From positions 1 through 64,000 of the forward strand of contig JAACJK010000017.1 of assembly GCA_013368325.1 (NCBI GenBank): 64,000 nucleotides of DNA, read 5' to 3'. Source of the DNA: Ephemerocybe angulata (lineage: Eukaryota > Basidiomycota > Agaricomycetes > Agaricales > Psathyrellaceae). Of this stretch, positions 12,115 through 24,175 are shown in pieces (positions within the stretch are counted from its first letter, which is position 1; each line of letters opens with the position of its first letter). Position numbers and translations under genes: made by a program. The notes under the pieces are model-generated. The model saw only the letters and a list, made by a program, of their open reading frames with translations, was not told the DNA's origin and did not search any database.

Positions 12115-12700
12115 ATCGGCTGGTACCTCTCGAGTCTGGGATTTCAATTGAGATGTTTTGGGGGGATATTCGCTTGTGTTCACTTGTGCTTGCGGCGTAT
12201 GTGCATTGCGCACCAGTAAATGCATGAAGTTTGCACTGCTACAAATGTATTCCAAAACCGAAGACAAACAGAGTTATACTTCCTAAGGTTGGAACAGGTT
12301 ATATTGAAGAATTGGAATACAAGTAAATTAAGTCTCTTCAGTTTAATCTAGCTCTTGAGGGTAACGAGGGATGGAACTGCAGACTCAAAGTGCGTGAATC
12401 CAAAATAGCATTCTGACATACACCAAGACCCCAGCACCTCAGCATATCCTCGAAAGTCCAGCATGTTGAATAAAAAAATCATTCTATTCACTATCTACGA
12501 TACATGCTATATACTCCAGTCTCGGAGATGTAAGGGCAGCAGTAAGGAACTGCGTAAGCACGAAACGTATCCCCCAAATAAATCACCGGTGAGCTGCGTA
12601 ACCTCGAGCCGAAACGTCTCGCTGATATCCGAAAATCGCAGAACTGCGTAAGCAGTCAGGGTGCCGGTACGCCGTGAAGATTGGAGCTCGATTTGCGCCG
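12115..12700 (+). repeat. Dispersed repeat, copy 1 (contains AACTGCGTAAGCA motifs)
   Basis: About 590 bp that match, in inverted orientation, the sequence at 23990-24690. Shared blocks include CACCTCTCGAGTCTGGGATTT at the left, GCGCACCAGTAAATG, AACAGAGTTATACTTC, GGAGATGTAAGGG and GAACTGCGTAAGCAGTCAGG at the right. Conservation is roughly 80 percent by eye with indels. It has no coding frame. The short motif AACTGCGTAAGCA occurs near both 12545 and 12640. Confidence 0.75.
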
Positions 12701-13216
12701 TTCCAGATCTATAACGAAGACCACTCTATGTGTAAGGCACGGGTGAGATTCTTGGAGCAGGAAGTCAGGGGGGAGAAGGGAGAGAACCCAGAGGCCCCTT
12801 TCAGCGATTGGGACAGGTTTCAGGTATTTTAGGGAATCTCGATCGCAAGGCGGGCGAGGGCTTGGCGAGGGCACGGCCACAGGACAGGGGCGCGTTTGCC
12901 GCATCGAGCGCCAGGGTGACAATTTCCAATTACCATAGATAGCAATTTGGGGCCACCGCTGGCTTCGAGCCACAGACACGGAGAGACACTCTGCTGTCAC
13001 AGCTAGCTGTCTTGGAACACGTATGTTTGAGCATGGATCTTAATCATGTTTGGTAAATGGGGCCTGGTCTCAGCAAGTATCCAGCAGGCATACTTAAGGC
13101 TGCTCATCTACGACCAGGGAGGAGTACATCTGCTCCGCTTCCGGCCGCCCAATCGCAACGACCCTACACAATTTGACCCGCTGTTTGTCCAACTCACATT
13201 TCACCTCCGCTGTATC

Positions 13217-14533
13217 ATGGCCTCATTCCCCGAAGAACCGCTCAACCTCTCAGCAGCAGACGGCTTCGGCTACTTCCCCGCAGACATCAACCAAACGCTC
13301 CACGACGGAAAGTACACCATCGTCCGGAAGTTAGGGTGGGGACCCCGGTCGTCGACCTGGCTAGTGAAGTGGGACGGGGACGAAACCGTGCCATATCAGG
13401 CGGTCCAGATCTTCACTGTCTCCGCTTCTAAGGCTGCGGGGACTTCTCTACTTCCTATCCTCCAGAACGTGGTATCTTACACACATGTCTGGTTTCTCTG
13501 CATCCATGACAGCTTCTGGGAGACAAGCGTGCATGGCGAGCACATGTGCTTCGTGTTGCCTGAGTACGGATTGCCGCTCTCAGGCGTGCTGAGTGACGCT
13601 ATGAGTAACAGAGAGGCAGGGCTCCCTGTTCGTGCTGTTCAGTACACGGTGTTGAGAGTGCTTGAGGCGCTCGAAAAACTGCATAAGGTGAAAGTCATGC
13701 ATTCAGGTATGTCTTTGGTCGAGATTCCATGCGCTTTGTGGCTCTCTAATACCAAGTGTGGTACAATTCAGGCGTCAAGCTTGAGAACATGGTGTTCTGG
13801 CCCGCTAACTTTGACAACGAGCTGGAAGAACACCTCGCAGAGACACCTCCACGCAAAGCCAAAATCATAGACGGCTTCCCAGCCATGCGGTCGCAGCCTC
13901 TTGCAAATTACACGGTTGGTTGGAACGATCCTATGCGTCGTGTTTCAGATTGGCTTCTCATCCTTGTCGGTTATGGACACGGTACGGTTCTTAGGCCCTC
14001 ATTCCGTATGTGCGCTAACTATGAGACCGCTGCCCAGTTCAAGTGCCGCCGTATGCCCCTGCGAGAGAGCACGACTATAGTTCAGCTCCTGAAACACTCC
14101 TAGGGAATCCTACCTGCGGACTGTCAACCGACGTGTGGATGCTCGGATGTCTGGTAAGCGGTCCCACTATAGGTTCTAAGAAATGATACTCATCGCAACT
14201 TAGGCCTTCGAGCTTGTTACGGGACAGAAGCTCTTTACCTCGACGGGTACCCCCTCCGAACGACTAGCAGAAATCCGGGACGTTCTGCAAGACACCATCC
14301 CCGATGCGTGGCAGAGAGATCCAAATATCCAAGTCCTCCCAGACCCGAGCACTTCCGTTGAATCGTTGGAAGAGAGGTTGAGACAAGTGTTGAGTGAATG
14401 CGAGGCCACTGAAATGTGTGCGTTCCTTCAGGGGTGTCTTGTTATCAACCCAGCAGCTAGACAATCTGCAAGGGACTTGCGGAAAGATGACTGGGTGGAG
14501 GCTGCAGGAAAATGCCGGTGTTGCTACCCGTAG
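13217..14533 (+). CDS. SRPK-like protein kinase lacking catalytic residues (probable pseudokinase), 381 aa
   Basis: Exons 13217-13706, 13772-13981, 14038-14153 and 14204-14533 give 382 codons with the stop. The start MASFPEEPLNLS sits just upstream of an SRPK-style opening (DGKYTIVRKLGWGPRSSTWL), followed by GEHMCFVLPEYG, a helix-E-like ALEKLHKVKVMHS, then VPPYAPAREH, SSAPETLL, LSTDVWMLGCLAFELVTGQ and a C-terminal lobe ending in ARQSARDLRKDDWV. This is the layout of SR-protein kinases of the CMGC group. Three key residues are replaced: the VAIK lysine is Gln (QAVQIF), the catalytic-loop Asp is Gly (HSGVKLEN, spliced across intron 1), and the DFG-like Asp is Gly (GYGHVQ). The fold elements and all splice sites are intact, so it looks like an expressed pseudokinase rather than a decayed gene. 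Partners unknown. Confidence 0.8.
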
Positions 14534-14677
14534 TTGTGTTCTGCATTTTACATTATGTCATTTCACTTGAATTAATTTAACGGGTGCTGGGCGACTCTGA
14601 ATTGACCCCAAAATATCGCCAAATAGGTCACAGTTAGATCTCCCGGAGAGACACAACTAGTAAGGTAGGGTAGTGAC
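14534..14677. other. 3' flank of the pseudokinase gene
   Basis: Short stretch without gene. It contains an AATTAATTTAA-type AT-rich segment that could serve 3' end formation. Confidence 0.3.
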
Positions 14678-14867
14678 ATGCTGCTTGCACTCACACGTTC
14701 CCTCCTACCCATCCTCCTTGCGCCTCTCCTCGCGCGTCTCCTCGTCACTACTCCCCTGCCCATCGCGCTTGTCACCACTCCCCGCGGGACGCCCTCATCA
14801 CCACTCTCCCCGGCGGCACGCCGGCGACACACACCCGCGTTCGATGGGCGTGCAAGAGGAGGAGTAA
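14678..14867 (+). pseudogene. Truncated third copy of the duplicated mitochondrial-type gene (5' part of exon 1 only)
   Basis: Starts ATG with MLLALTRS and keeps the leader of the complete copies at 17804 and 27147, up to TPAFDGRARGG. Homology ends sharply at about 14867, where the sequence passes into the broken membrane-protein gene on the other strand. The conserved second exon is missing. Confidence 0.75.
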
Positions 14868-16379
14868 GACCGTTATGCTGCCCACGATAGCGAACAGCGA
14901 ATGATATGACTCCAGCTACAAGAACGACTGTGAGGCTCAGTTCCACGTCAGACCGTCGCGAGTGAGTTGAGGTATATAATTATTATGCGTGACGATTCGC
15001 GCACCTGATGCTCCCACCAAAGAGACGATTCCCGTAGCAAGGTTCAGCCTCTTGTAAAGCGCGCTATCCGTGGGCTCTTGAGGGCTACACGAATATCCCA
15101 GCTCGCGATCTAGTTCCCCAATTGGAGTTTCTGTTCAGCAATATAGAATGAGTTTAATTGTGGGAGTACGATCGCAGAATCACGCCAGAATAAGCCTTTA
15201 CCCTACATACCGATCCACATTAGGCTGGCGAGCCAGTACAGAACGTGGCCAGGGACCACCATGACCTGCGGCATTGAGAATGTCAGTCAATATCCACATG
15301 CTGGATGGATGATACATGACTTTAAATACATACCGTAAAGACGGCTGCTAACGCCCACATGTACTTTCGACTGCCGCCTAGAAGTGCGTATAGGCAAAGG
15401 TAGAACACCGCTACCACATATGCCAGTGCACAGGTCAGTCACCCCCATCGCTGTGCGAAGCCTTATACGAAATAGATATCTCGATACCTTTGATGAGCGT
15501 GATTGATAGATTGTGGATGCCTGTATGTCGCGGGGTATGAATATCCGTCAGCAAAGTTCGTCGTGGTCCCTAATGTACTAGTATACCAGGTAGTGCCACA
15601 TACCTATGGCAAGGAGTCTGACGACCATACACGTCTAAAAGAGTATTAGCCAAACTTATTCTCACTCCCACATGGTATTTACAGTGCTCGTCGTACCTTC
15701 AACCGAGATCAAAGCGGCACGGCATGTTCACTTCACGTTGCAGTGGGTAAATTGTGAGTCGAAGCAAAGCTGATTTGGTGTCTCGAGAGGCACGTACCCG
15801 TGAAGTCTAGGACGATCCTGAGGATAGTTGTATGGCGTGCGCCTATATACAGGAGCTTTCCGAGCTTTCGAGAGGGAAGAGGCCAGATGCGTCGGACCTT
15901 GTAATGGAACGAGGATCAAGCGAGAGTCTTGTCGTGTGCGACGGCGTGTGACGGCCAAGGTGGAATTGCATTTTTGGACGCCTAGGCATTGGCGACGATA
16001 TCCTCCGTTGGCCGTACTCGCTTTTTAGAGCGTCTCGGGGTTTTGGTGTGAGGGGACTTACTTCCTCGTCGAGAGTTGTAGCATAGTAGTACAGCTGAGA
16101 GATATGTTTAGGAGGCCTATCCTCCACGTGGTTTTGAATTTGTTGGACAACGTACTAGCATTGTCGCGCCAGGCACTGGGATTTAGATACACATTAGCCT
16201 CGCGTTATGCTGTGGAGGGCGTGGATACGAACATACCTTGGGCTAGATACTGCATAACAATCGAAAATCGTTAACAGGACATATATATTTTAGCTCCATT
16301 ATGCCAGTCGCGGACTGACCTCATACTTTCTCCAGTCGGTTATCATCGAAGTCAGTTCTTGGATTTGTTCGTGGTTCAT
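14868..16379 (-). pseudogene. DUF6533-like multi-pass membrane protein, broken paralogue of the 44829-46661 gene
   Basis: Exon by exon this matches the intact gene at 44829: start MNHEQIQELTSMITDWRKYE against MDPEQIRELALAVSNWRKYE, then YLAQ, VPGATML, LYYYATTLDEE, NMPCRFDLG, TCMVVRLLAI, HNLSITLIK, FYLCLYALLGGSRKYMWAL, MVVPGHVLYWLASLMWI and FAVRYRGQHNGL. Intron positions are the same. Differences that break it: one base is lost after NMPCRFDLG, the exon after TTLDEE does not keep the frame, and the last three exons are missing. At the 3' end the sequence runs straight into the gene fragment at 14678-14867. Function of the family is unknown; several membrane helices are expected. Confidence 0.75.
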
Positions 16380-17803
16380 GCTTAGCGACGAAGACGGTTG
16401 TATATTTTATGTGCGGCAGCGCCTCGCCCTATACACCTTCTATGCTTCTACCTGGCTGGCTACCTATCTCATGTCCAATTCAGAACACCGCGCCCATACC
16501 GGGCTCAAAGGTGGTTCAATAGAGTACTGAGCTATTTTTCTGGATACTATCGGCCTTAATCACCATGATGGGTGGATGCAAAGTTAAATTCCAGATATCC
16601 TCTGATAATCATCAAGTTGATTAGCGCCGGACGATATGTGTTCTTTAGAGGGCTGGCATTTGTGAGTCACCGAGGTTCAACTCGGAATCTCTTGTGAAGC
16701 TGCCGGTGGGTGTCGTGTCAGTATACACTAGAAGGGCCCGTACATACCAATTCAGGGCAACAACGTCTGGCATACATAACCTCCTTTTGCCCAGCGGCAG
16801 TGTCGACTCTCAGTCTTGGGCGCTTATTTGTGGTGTTATGTATCTTCTTAACTGGAACTTCAGTCTGACCGTCCCGACCTGGAGTTCTCCATTCTCCATC
16901 TCGTTGATCACCCTTATTGGTCTCTCAAAGGAGGTTTGACTCTTGCTTCTATTTGGATAGTCGCAGTTCATGATGATAGGAACACTGTATGCAAGGATAC
17001 CTGATTTATATCATCCCGAGGACAGCTCGGTAGTGCAATCATCTCGGGCTGCCACCCTCCACTTCGCACCAAACAAAAAGAAATTATCCCCTCACTCGGC
17101 ATCCTATACTTCCCAAGCGAGCGTCAATCCCATATCGAGGGAAGAGGCTCGGTCCCCCCTTCACCGAACACACCGTCGCACGTACATATTTTCCCGTATC
17201 TTTCTCTGTAGTGTTGCACCGGCGAACGACAAGATACATGGGATTCAATCGGATGGGGGAGAAAACATGCCTGCTACCGTAAGGTAGTGGGTCTTAGGGC
17301 GCCCTATTTGAGATTTTGGCGTGGATCTGGGGAAATCTTGCCCATCAGATCCCGGTCTTTAATCTAATCTCCGATGGGGTTGCCGACCCTCAAACTCTGT
17401 CTGGCCTCTTGCTGCGAGTCATAATACTGGCATGTACTGGCAGCTTTGACTCGTTACCCTGGCGGATTGTACCCACTGGAGTTTTGAATGCATCCAGCTC
17501 TAACGGGCCTTACATTTAGTTTACCAGTTGTTTACGCACGCCGCAATTTTACATAGTACCCTTATCTGCGCTCTAAACTGGACCCCAGTGTTACAAAACG
17601 GTGTCGATAACAGGGGTTAAGGTCAGTAGCAGGTTGTGCCGCTGGTCGGCCTTACAGATGTTATGAGACATGGGAGGGGCGGTTTGCACACAACCCGCCA
17701 GGGCACGTTAGGCGCCCGTCCGGCACGTGGACGGGCGTGCGAAAGGTTGGTCAGCGCGATCGGATCCGACGTTGCCGGCGGACGGGGCTCGCTGCGACCC
17801 GTC
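16380..17803. other. Intergenic, no supported gene
   Basis: Open stretches on the plus strand (16694-16939, 16970-17287, 17316-17519) have no recognised motifs and could not be joined by splice sites. They may be relics. The last 150 bp form a GC-rich leader before the next gene. Confidence 0.4.
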
Positions 17804-18731
17804 ATGCTGCCCGCACTCACACGCCGACTCGTCTCTTCCCGTCTTCCCTCCTCCCCATCCCCGCACCTCTCCTCCTCCTTCTTCTACGCGTCACCAGTCC
17901 CCCACCGGACGCCCTCGTCACTGCTCTCCTTGGCAACACTACAAAGACAAACACCGGCGTTCGATGGACGCGCAAGAGGAGGTAGCCTGAATGGGAGCGT
18001 GTTATCGAGACGCGGGCTGGCGACGATGCCGCCGCAGCCATCATGGACGCCCTACCCAACGCGTGCAGACGGGCTCGTGCCGAAGCTCTGGTACAGGGCC
18101 GACGGCACCCCGCGCTCCAAGCTCAAGGGCGCCGTGTTCAGTGCGTTCACCCCTTCCTCCCTCTCCTCCTACTAACCATAACCCTACCCTCCCAGCCGGC
18201 CTCACGGTGTTCTCCCTCCTCGTGTTCAGCTCCGCCCTCGAGCTCATCGACGAGTACGACCAGGCCAACTTCATGCTCGCCTTCCTCGTCTACGCGCAGC
18301 GGGCCGACGCCACCTTCACCTCCCTACACCCCACCTTCGATTCCGCCCCCACCCCGGCTCTTGCGAGAGCGTACTTCTACGACCTGTGTGCGGCGCTGCC
18401 CGACGCCCCGCCCGAGACGCTGCTCGAGTTCTTCGCCGCGATCGACGCTGCGCTGGACGTCGCGCATGAGGAGATCCTGGAGGCCGCGGAGGAGGTGTTT
18501 GTGACGTTCGCGCTGGATGTAAGGAAGGAGTTGGCGGGTATTGAGAAGGAGGGCGCGATGCGCGCGGCGTATAATGTGCTGTCGCTGTTGCGGCTGACGA
18601 TTGCGGCGCTCGGGGAGATGAATGAGGTGGTGGCGGTCAAGGGGCGCGGCGAGTTTGGGAGTGGACTCGGCGGGGTGTTGAAGAAGCGGGGGGAGGAGAG
18701 GAAGGGGGAGGAGTATGAGAGTATTGGGTAG
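17804..18731 (+). CDS. Uncharacterised, probably mitochondrial protein, copy 1 of a duplicated pair, 290 aa
   Basis: Two exons, 17804-18140 and 18196-18731, with one GT-AG intron, give 291 codons. The N-terminus is rich in Arg, Ser and Pro with almost no acidic residues (MLPALTRRLVSSRLPSS) and contains SRRGLATMPPQP, which looks like a mitochondrial presequence with a processing site. A short conserved segment follows (TRADGLVPKLWYR, DGTPRSKLKGAVF). Exon 2 is alpha-helical and highly conserved with copy 2: DEYDQANFMLAFLVYAQRAD, AYFYDLCAALPDAPPETL, AHEEILEAAEEVFVTFALDV, LSLLRLTIAALGEMNEVV and a charged tail. No known family recognised. The coding part is strongly GC-rich compared with its surroundings. 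Confidence 0.8.
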
Positions 18732-21700
18732 TTTAGGTGCGTGTTACTCGTGTTTCCTCGCTGTGTGCGCGCTGACGCCGGTGTAGATGCTGTTTAGATT
18801 ATCTTTATAGAACACACTTCATGCCGCATGCACGAGCGATATTCTGATAGCTACGGCGCGAATACTCGACCTATCCAGATAATACCTGGGCACCATTGAC
18901 TGACTGATCGACACTTACGCGGATTTGGAGGTGAGTTCTCTCGTTTTCGAGTCGTGAAACGAAATTTCAGCGTTTTTTCATAGGTGTCTCTTCCCACGGC
19001 ATCCTCCATTATCGGCCCCGGCGCGCAGAGGGACAGCATGACGCCGTCCTCTGCACGTCGGGACCGGGAGGCTATCTACGAGTACACTACGACAAGTACG
19101 CTATGGGGACGACGACGACGACGAGCACAGCGGTGATATGGAGAGGCGGGGCGGCGGCGATGGAAGACATAGAGGATGGATGGTGGAGATCCAAGGTACG
19201 TCCCACATCTTATATACCTTCGTTACGTTGCAGCTGTTTGCTGCGAACGTGACCCGTTCAACAAACCACCGGGGATACGACCGGGGGCGTCGCTAGCGGG
19301 TCTCGTCATGTACGTACCGCCGTCGCTTAGCCCCTCCATGCAGGTGCGTCTGTCCCCTTTCGTCGTCTTCTCCCTCTCCCCTCCCTCCGTCGTCTCTCGA
19401 GCCCCCGCGCTACGCAATCCGTGCGTGTTGCAAGGGCTCGAGACATGCTGGAGGGCGAGGAGACCCATGTGTGCAGGAGGGCGACGATACATGCAATAGA
19501 CGCCGTAGCTTCAACAACCGCGCGCCGGGGATACACACACACACGCCATCATTCCGTCTCTCCGACGGCCTCCTCGGTACGTCTCGTTCCCTCATTCTTT
19601 CTCCCGGTCTCCCATCCTCTTCCCTCGAGTATCTGGTAGGCTCGACGCGCTTGATCCTGCCATGTCTTCAAGTTATCTGGGAGGGATTCCATCCTTTTTT
19701 CGTTCAAGCTGACCTCTAGCTTTTGGCCGGCATAGTGTATGATATTGTCCCCGTCGCGTAGTCATTCAATAGATTTTTACGTTTACCTCCATGCTCCAAG
19801 GCCGTGTCGCTTTCGCTGGGTGTAATGTATGTATATTGTTATCAATATATTGTTTACGTCCTGATCCCATGCTCCGAGCCCCGTCCTGAGTGTAAGGCTG
19901 TCCCTCCATCTCGTAGCTTTCTTTGCCAAGTCCGAGTATCCCTGAGTGTAATCGGTAGATATTCAGTCTGCTATTGACCACTCTGTATTCTCGTAGAGTA
20001 CAACTGTACGTCTGTGACTGAATGAATTGTTATTCGACCCTGCACCATCAGGAATCGGTGCCTGCCCGCAGACTCAAAGCTCGGCTCACAATTGCGCCCG
20101 CTGCATAACTCCGGGACAAGCCCCCGAATCGACAGGGACTGGGACTCTATGGAATAGTCTCCTTGCTTTCCCCCACTTCTTCCCAACACACTCGCTCGCC
20201 GGTCGTCGTTTTGTCGGGTCTTCGTCGTCGAGCTCCAGATCAATATTCTTCTCGTCCGCGCTCACTTGACACACCACCACTCTCTAGTGGACTTCATCAC
20301 CACACATTCGACCCTCGTGTCGACGCCGTTCCACCAGACTATGGGCTCGGAGTGCATCGTTCCGCACTTTCTCTCGCTGCGCTGCTGATATGTACCGCCC
20401 TACCCTTTCTCCACAGTTCTAGCAACACCTTCAAAGACTGCAATGGCCTCAACATGCATCCTATCCCCTCCAGTATGTCCTTCAAATATCCTTCCATTTG
20501 ACGACTCACCGGGTCATCCCTTCAAGGCCGCTCGGCGGATAGATTTCTATCGTCTTGGCGCCATTTCAACATCACCTGGCAAGCCACGCCAGTCTAGACG
20601 CCTCCAACCCGCTCAACATTCGCCAACCTCTCTCACAGGATTCGTTTCTGTTATCTTGGGGCGATGACACGTCACGAAGCGGGTGTGCAAGGTATGTACC
20701 AGTATCCTGTGAGCGTCATGTGCATCACTGACACGTTCCATCTCCAAACCGGCTTCGTGTTGACGAGCACGAGCGTCCTCCGGACGCTCCGTGCTATCCT
20801 ATCTTTCCACCACACCACCATTGAATGTTCGGAGGGGTCGGATTTGCGGGGTCATGAGAATTGAAGGGGATGCTCGGTACGTCACCTCAGTTATCATCCT
20901 AGCATTCTACTACTCGTACCCTCGTCGCTCGGCGGACGAATTTCTATAGTTACTTTGTCATACAAGTCACCAAACCAGCTGCCACGTCGACACGTCCCGA
21001 TGCTCGGGTCGCATCTCCTACATTTCTTTCTACTCTTCGCACAGTTCGCATGATCCGACCTCAGTGGTCAACTAGCGGATGCTAGTCTAGCGCAGGGAGC
21101 TGCGCAAGCACTCTGAACGATTCTGTTCTGGCCCTCGGTGAGCCCGTTTTTTCGACTTCCCCGAGCCAGCTGCCATGTCAACCTGTCCTCCACATCTCCA
21201 GGGTCTCTCGCACGAATCGACCTCGTGAGTCTACTAGACGATGGTGGTCTGACACGGGGAGCTGCGCAAGCACTCTGTATGGTTTCATCCTAGCCTCCGG
21301 TGAGTCTATTTCTTCGATTTCGAGTTCTTTTTGGTCATCTCACACTCTGAATATCGACCACCTCGCTCGCCGGAATCATTTCTGTTGTTACTTCGCCATA
21401 CCGGGCCCCCCTCTGCTCACCCTCGAATGTTGCGCTTATTCTGCGTGCGGGGATTGCCACATCGGGCGCTCGACGCATCCATCATCCCGAGATCTCGCGC
21501 CAACGCGATCCGTGAGTTTAGACCCTTTGGAATAGTGTCCGTCTTCGTCACTGTTTGCATTTCCTTTTGTGACCTCCAACGGATGACACAAATGAGTCTA
21601 TTTTCGTCTCCTCTTCGACATGGATTGCTGAGCCATGTTCGTGTGGATTGAGTTGACACGCCGAGCCCATGGTCGCCGTCGTCCCGGCATGGTCGTTTGA

Positions 21701-23033
21701 ATTCGATCCCGTGCTCTCTTTTCCTATTACATACGTACAAATAGACTTTTTATGCCGTAAATAGATATAACTCCCACAGAAAGCTGCTGCGGGCAATGTC
21801 AGGGGCCGGATTTGATTTAAGCGCCCGTGGCGCTTAAAATTGCGTCCGCCTGAAACACGGTTTGAACGCGGTGACCTCATTCTTCCCAAGAGAAAATTTA
21901 TTTATAACAGAGTTAGTTGGCCGCAGAGCTCACGTAGGAGCCTCCATCGGGAAATGTGAAGGGAAAATGGACTCAATTAATTGGGTACGGTCCCGTCATC
22001 ATTCCCCCCTGGGTGACTACGCGATAGTTGTCTCGCGCCTGGGGACTTGATATCTGAGCCCCGATATTTCATAACTCTAAGTATGTGCGATTCTGTACAG
22101 TAAGTCTATGCTGGCCCTGAGGCTCAAGGCCAGCGAGTAGTGCCACAATGGCCAGCGAGAACCGCCCCGTGGATGGCATCGCACGTCGCGCGTGTGCGTG
22201 TGTTTGAATGTACGTACAATTCCAAGCTTATTTTCTTGACAGCGGCTAAGTAACAAAAATAGCTGTCTTGTAAGTGGCGTAGTGTCATCGAGACATGATG
22301 GTGAATACACAGGATGTTAATGTACATTGGGCACGGTTGGAAGGTGCGTCGCCGGTCCCGCTGTATCTGAGGTATTTTTCTTCCCTGAATTGCCTCTGCG
22401 GGGACTCATGGGCCTTTATTTAGGCCTAACCTGCTGAGCGAGTGTTATGTTTGCACCTTGTGAATAGACGTTGACTGTGATCGCGCGTTGCACGCATCAT
22501 ACGGCATTTCTTAGCGTCTCGCGAGTCTCGATCTCTCCCGTAAGTTGCACTGCCCATGGCAGCTGTCACAGATTTTAGGCTCGACCAAGGGGTAAGAAGG
22601 GCACTCAGGCTGCCGTATTATTGCTAGCCGTGAAGTTACCCCCCGTGTCTGTTGCATATCGGCGCAGATTGTCCTTGTGCTCAGAGGACGCGCTGTGCGT
22701 ACTGGCAGGTCGAGCCTTGTGCGTTGAGGAGCTTCACAGAGCCATACAATTCTCAATCGCACTCACCGAAAGTCTCGCTTCATTCCGCGTTTCATCCTCC
22801 ATCTCCGAAGTCATCCTCCTGTCACCATAATGGCCCCACGCACCCAGTCCAAGCGCCAAGCTCCGCGCTCCCGAGATAACTATTCTCAATTGGGAGATGT
22901 GAAAGAACACGCTGGACGTAAGCGCAATATCGGCGAGTACGTACCGTGAGTTGGACTTGGTAATTTTGTAAACGGAGGGTGGGATTCATGTGCGACCGTT
23001 TGGGTCTGATGCGGGCTGGGAAATGTATAAAAG
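18732..23033. other. Gene-poor region with degenerate repeats
   Basis: The first 150 bp match the sequence downstream of copy 2 (28085-28290), so the duplication includes the 3' flank as far as an ATACTCGACCTATCCAG block. CGA-type trinucleotide repeats occur near 19100. From 20500 to 21400 degenerate direct repeats dominate. A possible exon at 22830-22947 starts ATG (MAPRTQSKRQAPRSRD) and ends at a GTGAGT donor, but no matching downstream exon was found. Confidence 0.4.
20525..21400. repeat. Degenerate direct repeats with AGCTGCGCAAGCACTCTG motif
   Basis: GGGAGCTGCGCAAGCACTCTG appears near 21095 and again about 162 bp later near 21257, inside longer similar blocks (CCAGCTGCCAYGTCRAC before it, CTCCGGTGAGTCTATTTCTTC-like sequence after it). 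A second motif, CTCGGCGGA followed by ATTTCTAT, recurs near 20525, 20930 and 21370. The GCGCAAGCACT core resembles the GCGTAAGCA motif of the dispersed repeat at 12115 and 23990. Confidence 0.55.
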
Positions 23034-23571
23034 ATGGAATGGCACACCTTTGACTTTATTCCCTCCTTCTTTCCTCCCCGTCATATCCCCACAACGCTCT
23101 CCTCTCCCCAATTGTTGTCGCTACCGCCCTCGCCGCTGTGCACTCTGGTCTGTTCGTCGTCACGACGAGCTCAAGGTGAGCGTTCCACTCTTTGCTCGCT
23201 ACCTTTGAGCTGACACGCATATTCTAGGTCTCTCGTTGCGCAGCGTAGGATATCAATTATCGACTTGGTGAGTTTTTGACCACCGGACTCCACGCGTCCT
23301 CTGACTTGATGTGCTCACAGCGACCGCCCTGTGCATCAGTTTCTCTGCATCCAGACTGTCACGCGATTCCCCCGAGTTCTCAACGTCGGTAAGTCCCCTA
23401 CCCTTTTGCTCAATAAGTCGAATATTAATTGTACTTAAGCCCTTTTAGGTCATGTTCCCCCTGGATTTCTGAATGTAAGTCTAGGCTAGCCTATAATATC
23501 ATCGCTCCCGTGCTAACGTATTCTCCCACTAGACGCTCTACCGTAACACCCATCCAAGCAGTGGCCATTGA
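23034..23571 (+). CDS. Candidate five-exon small protein, 104 aa, no known family
   Basis: Exons 23034-23175, 23228-23267, 23321-23388, 23449-23474 and 23533-23571 are each bounded by consensus GT(A/G)AG donors and pyrimidine-AG acceptors and join into one open frame of 105 codons. The protein begins MEWHTFDFIPSFFPPRH and ends FPRVLNVGHVPPGFLNTLYR then a short tail. Two more introns with good consensus follow the stop (from 23575 and 23664). A TATAAAAG at about 23026 lies only a few bases before the ATG, which would place the transcription start downstream of it, so either that box is not used or the spliced transcript is non-coding. The chain of splice sites is the strongest evidence; coding status is uncertain. 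Confidence 0.42.
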
Positions 23572-23823
23572 CATCGTAAGTCCCGCATTTCAATTGAATC
23601 GATCAACGGCGTTATACTGACTTCGATGATCCCACAGGTCTACTACTTGCGACAATCTCGGTTCGGTGAGTCGGGCCTCCATTCCCTTCATTCTGTATAG
23701 ATAGTGTGTGATGAGTCTGTGAGGTAATCTGTGCTCTGGGGGCCACGCCGTAAGCTATAAGGGCATAAGTAACCCCGGCATAAGTGAGAATTTGGCACCA
23801 GTGTGCCGTGAGTTTAATTTCAG

Positions 23824-24175
23824 ATGAGACTGAGTGCTTACGCAGTTCCCCCGCCCCTGAGATATCGTCCTAATGGACGTCGTGCCCTGTCACGCCCAGT
23901 GCGTCTGCACCCCATACGAGACGTTACGCTATATCTCCATTCGTTTCAATTTTGGGCTCGCTGCCCACGCTCCCGTCGTATGTCGCCGAGTAGACAGGCG
24001 CAAAATTGAGCTCCATTCGTCACGGTGTAATGGGACCCTGACTGCTTACGCAGTTCTGTGATTTTCGGATATTTGCGAGCCATTTCGGCTCGAGGTTTCG
24101 TGCTTACGCAGTTCACCGATTTCCGTAAATCAGCGATTCATTTTTGGGGTACGTTCTGTGCTTACGCAGTTCCCC
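23824..24175. repeat. Cluster of TGCTTACGCAGTT motifs
   Basis: TGCTTACGCAGTT (reverse complement AACTGCGTAAGCA) occurs near 23836, 24046, 24102 and 24160, partly inside the dispersed repeat copy 2. No coding frame. Confidence 0.7.

Noticed and set aside
12656..13000. 114-codon minus-strand frame upstream of the pseudokinase
   Set aside because: Overlaps the end of the dispersed repeat and the presumed promoter; no motif or intron support.
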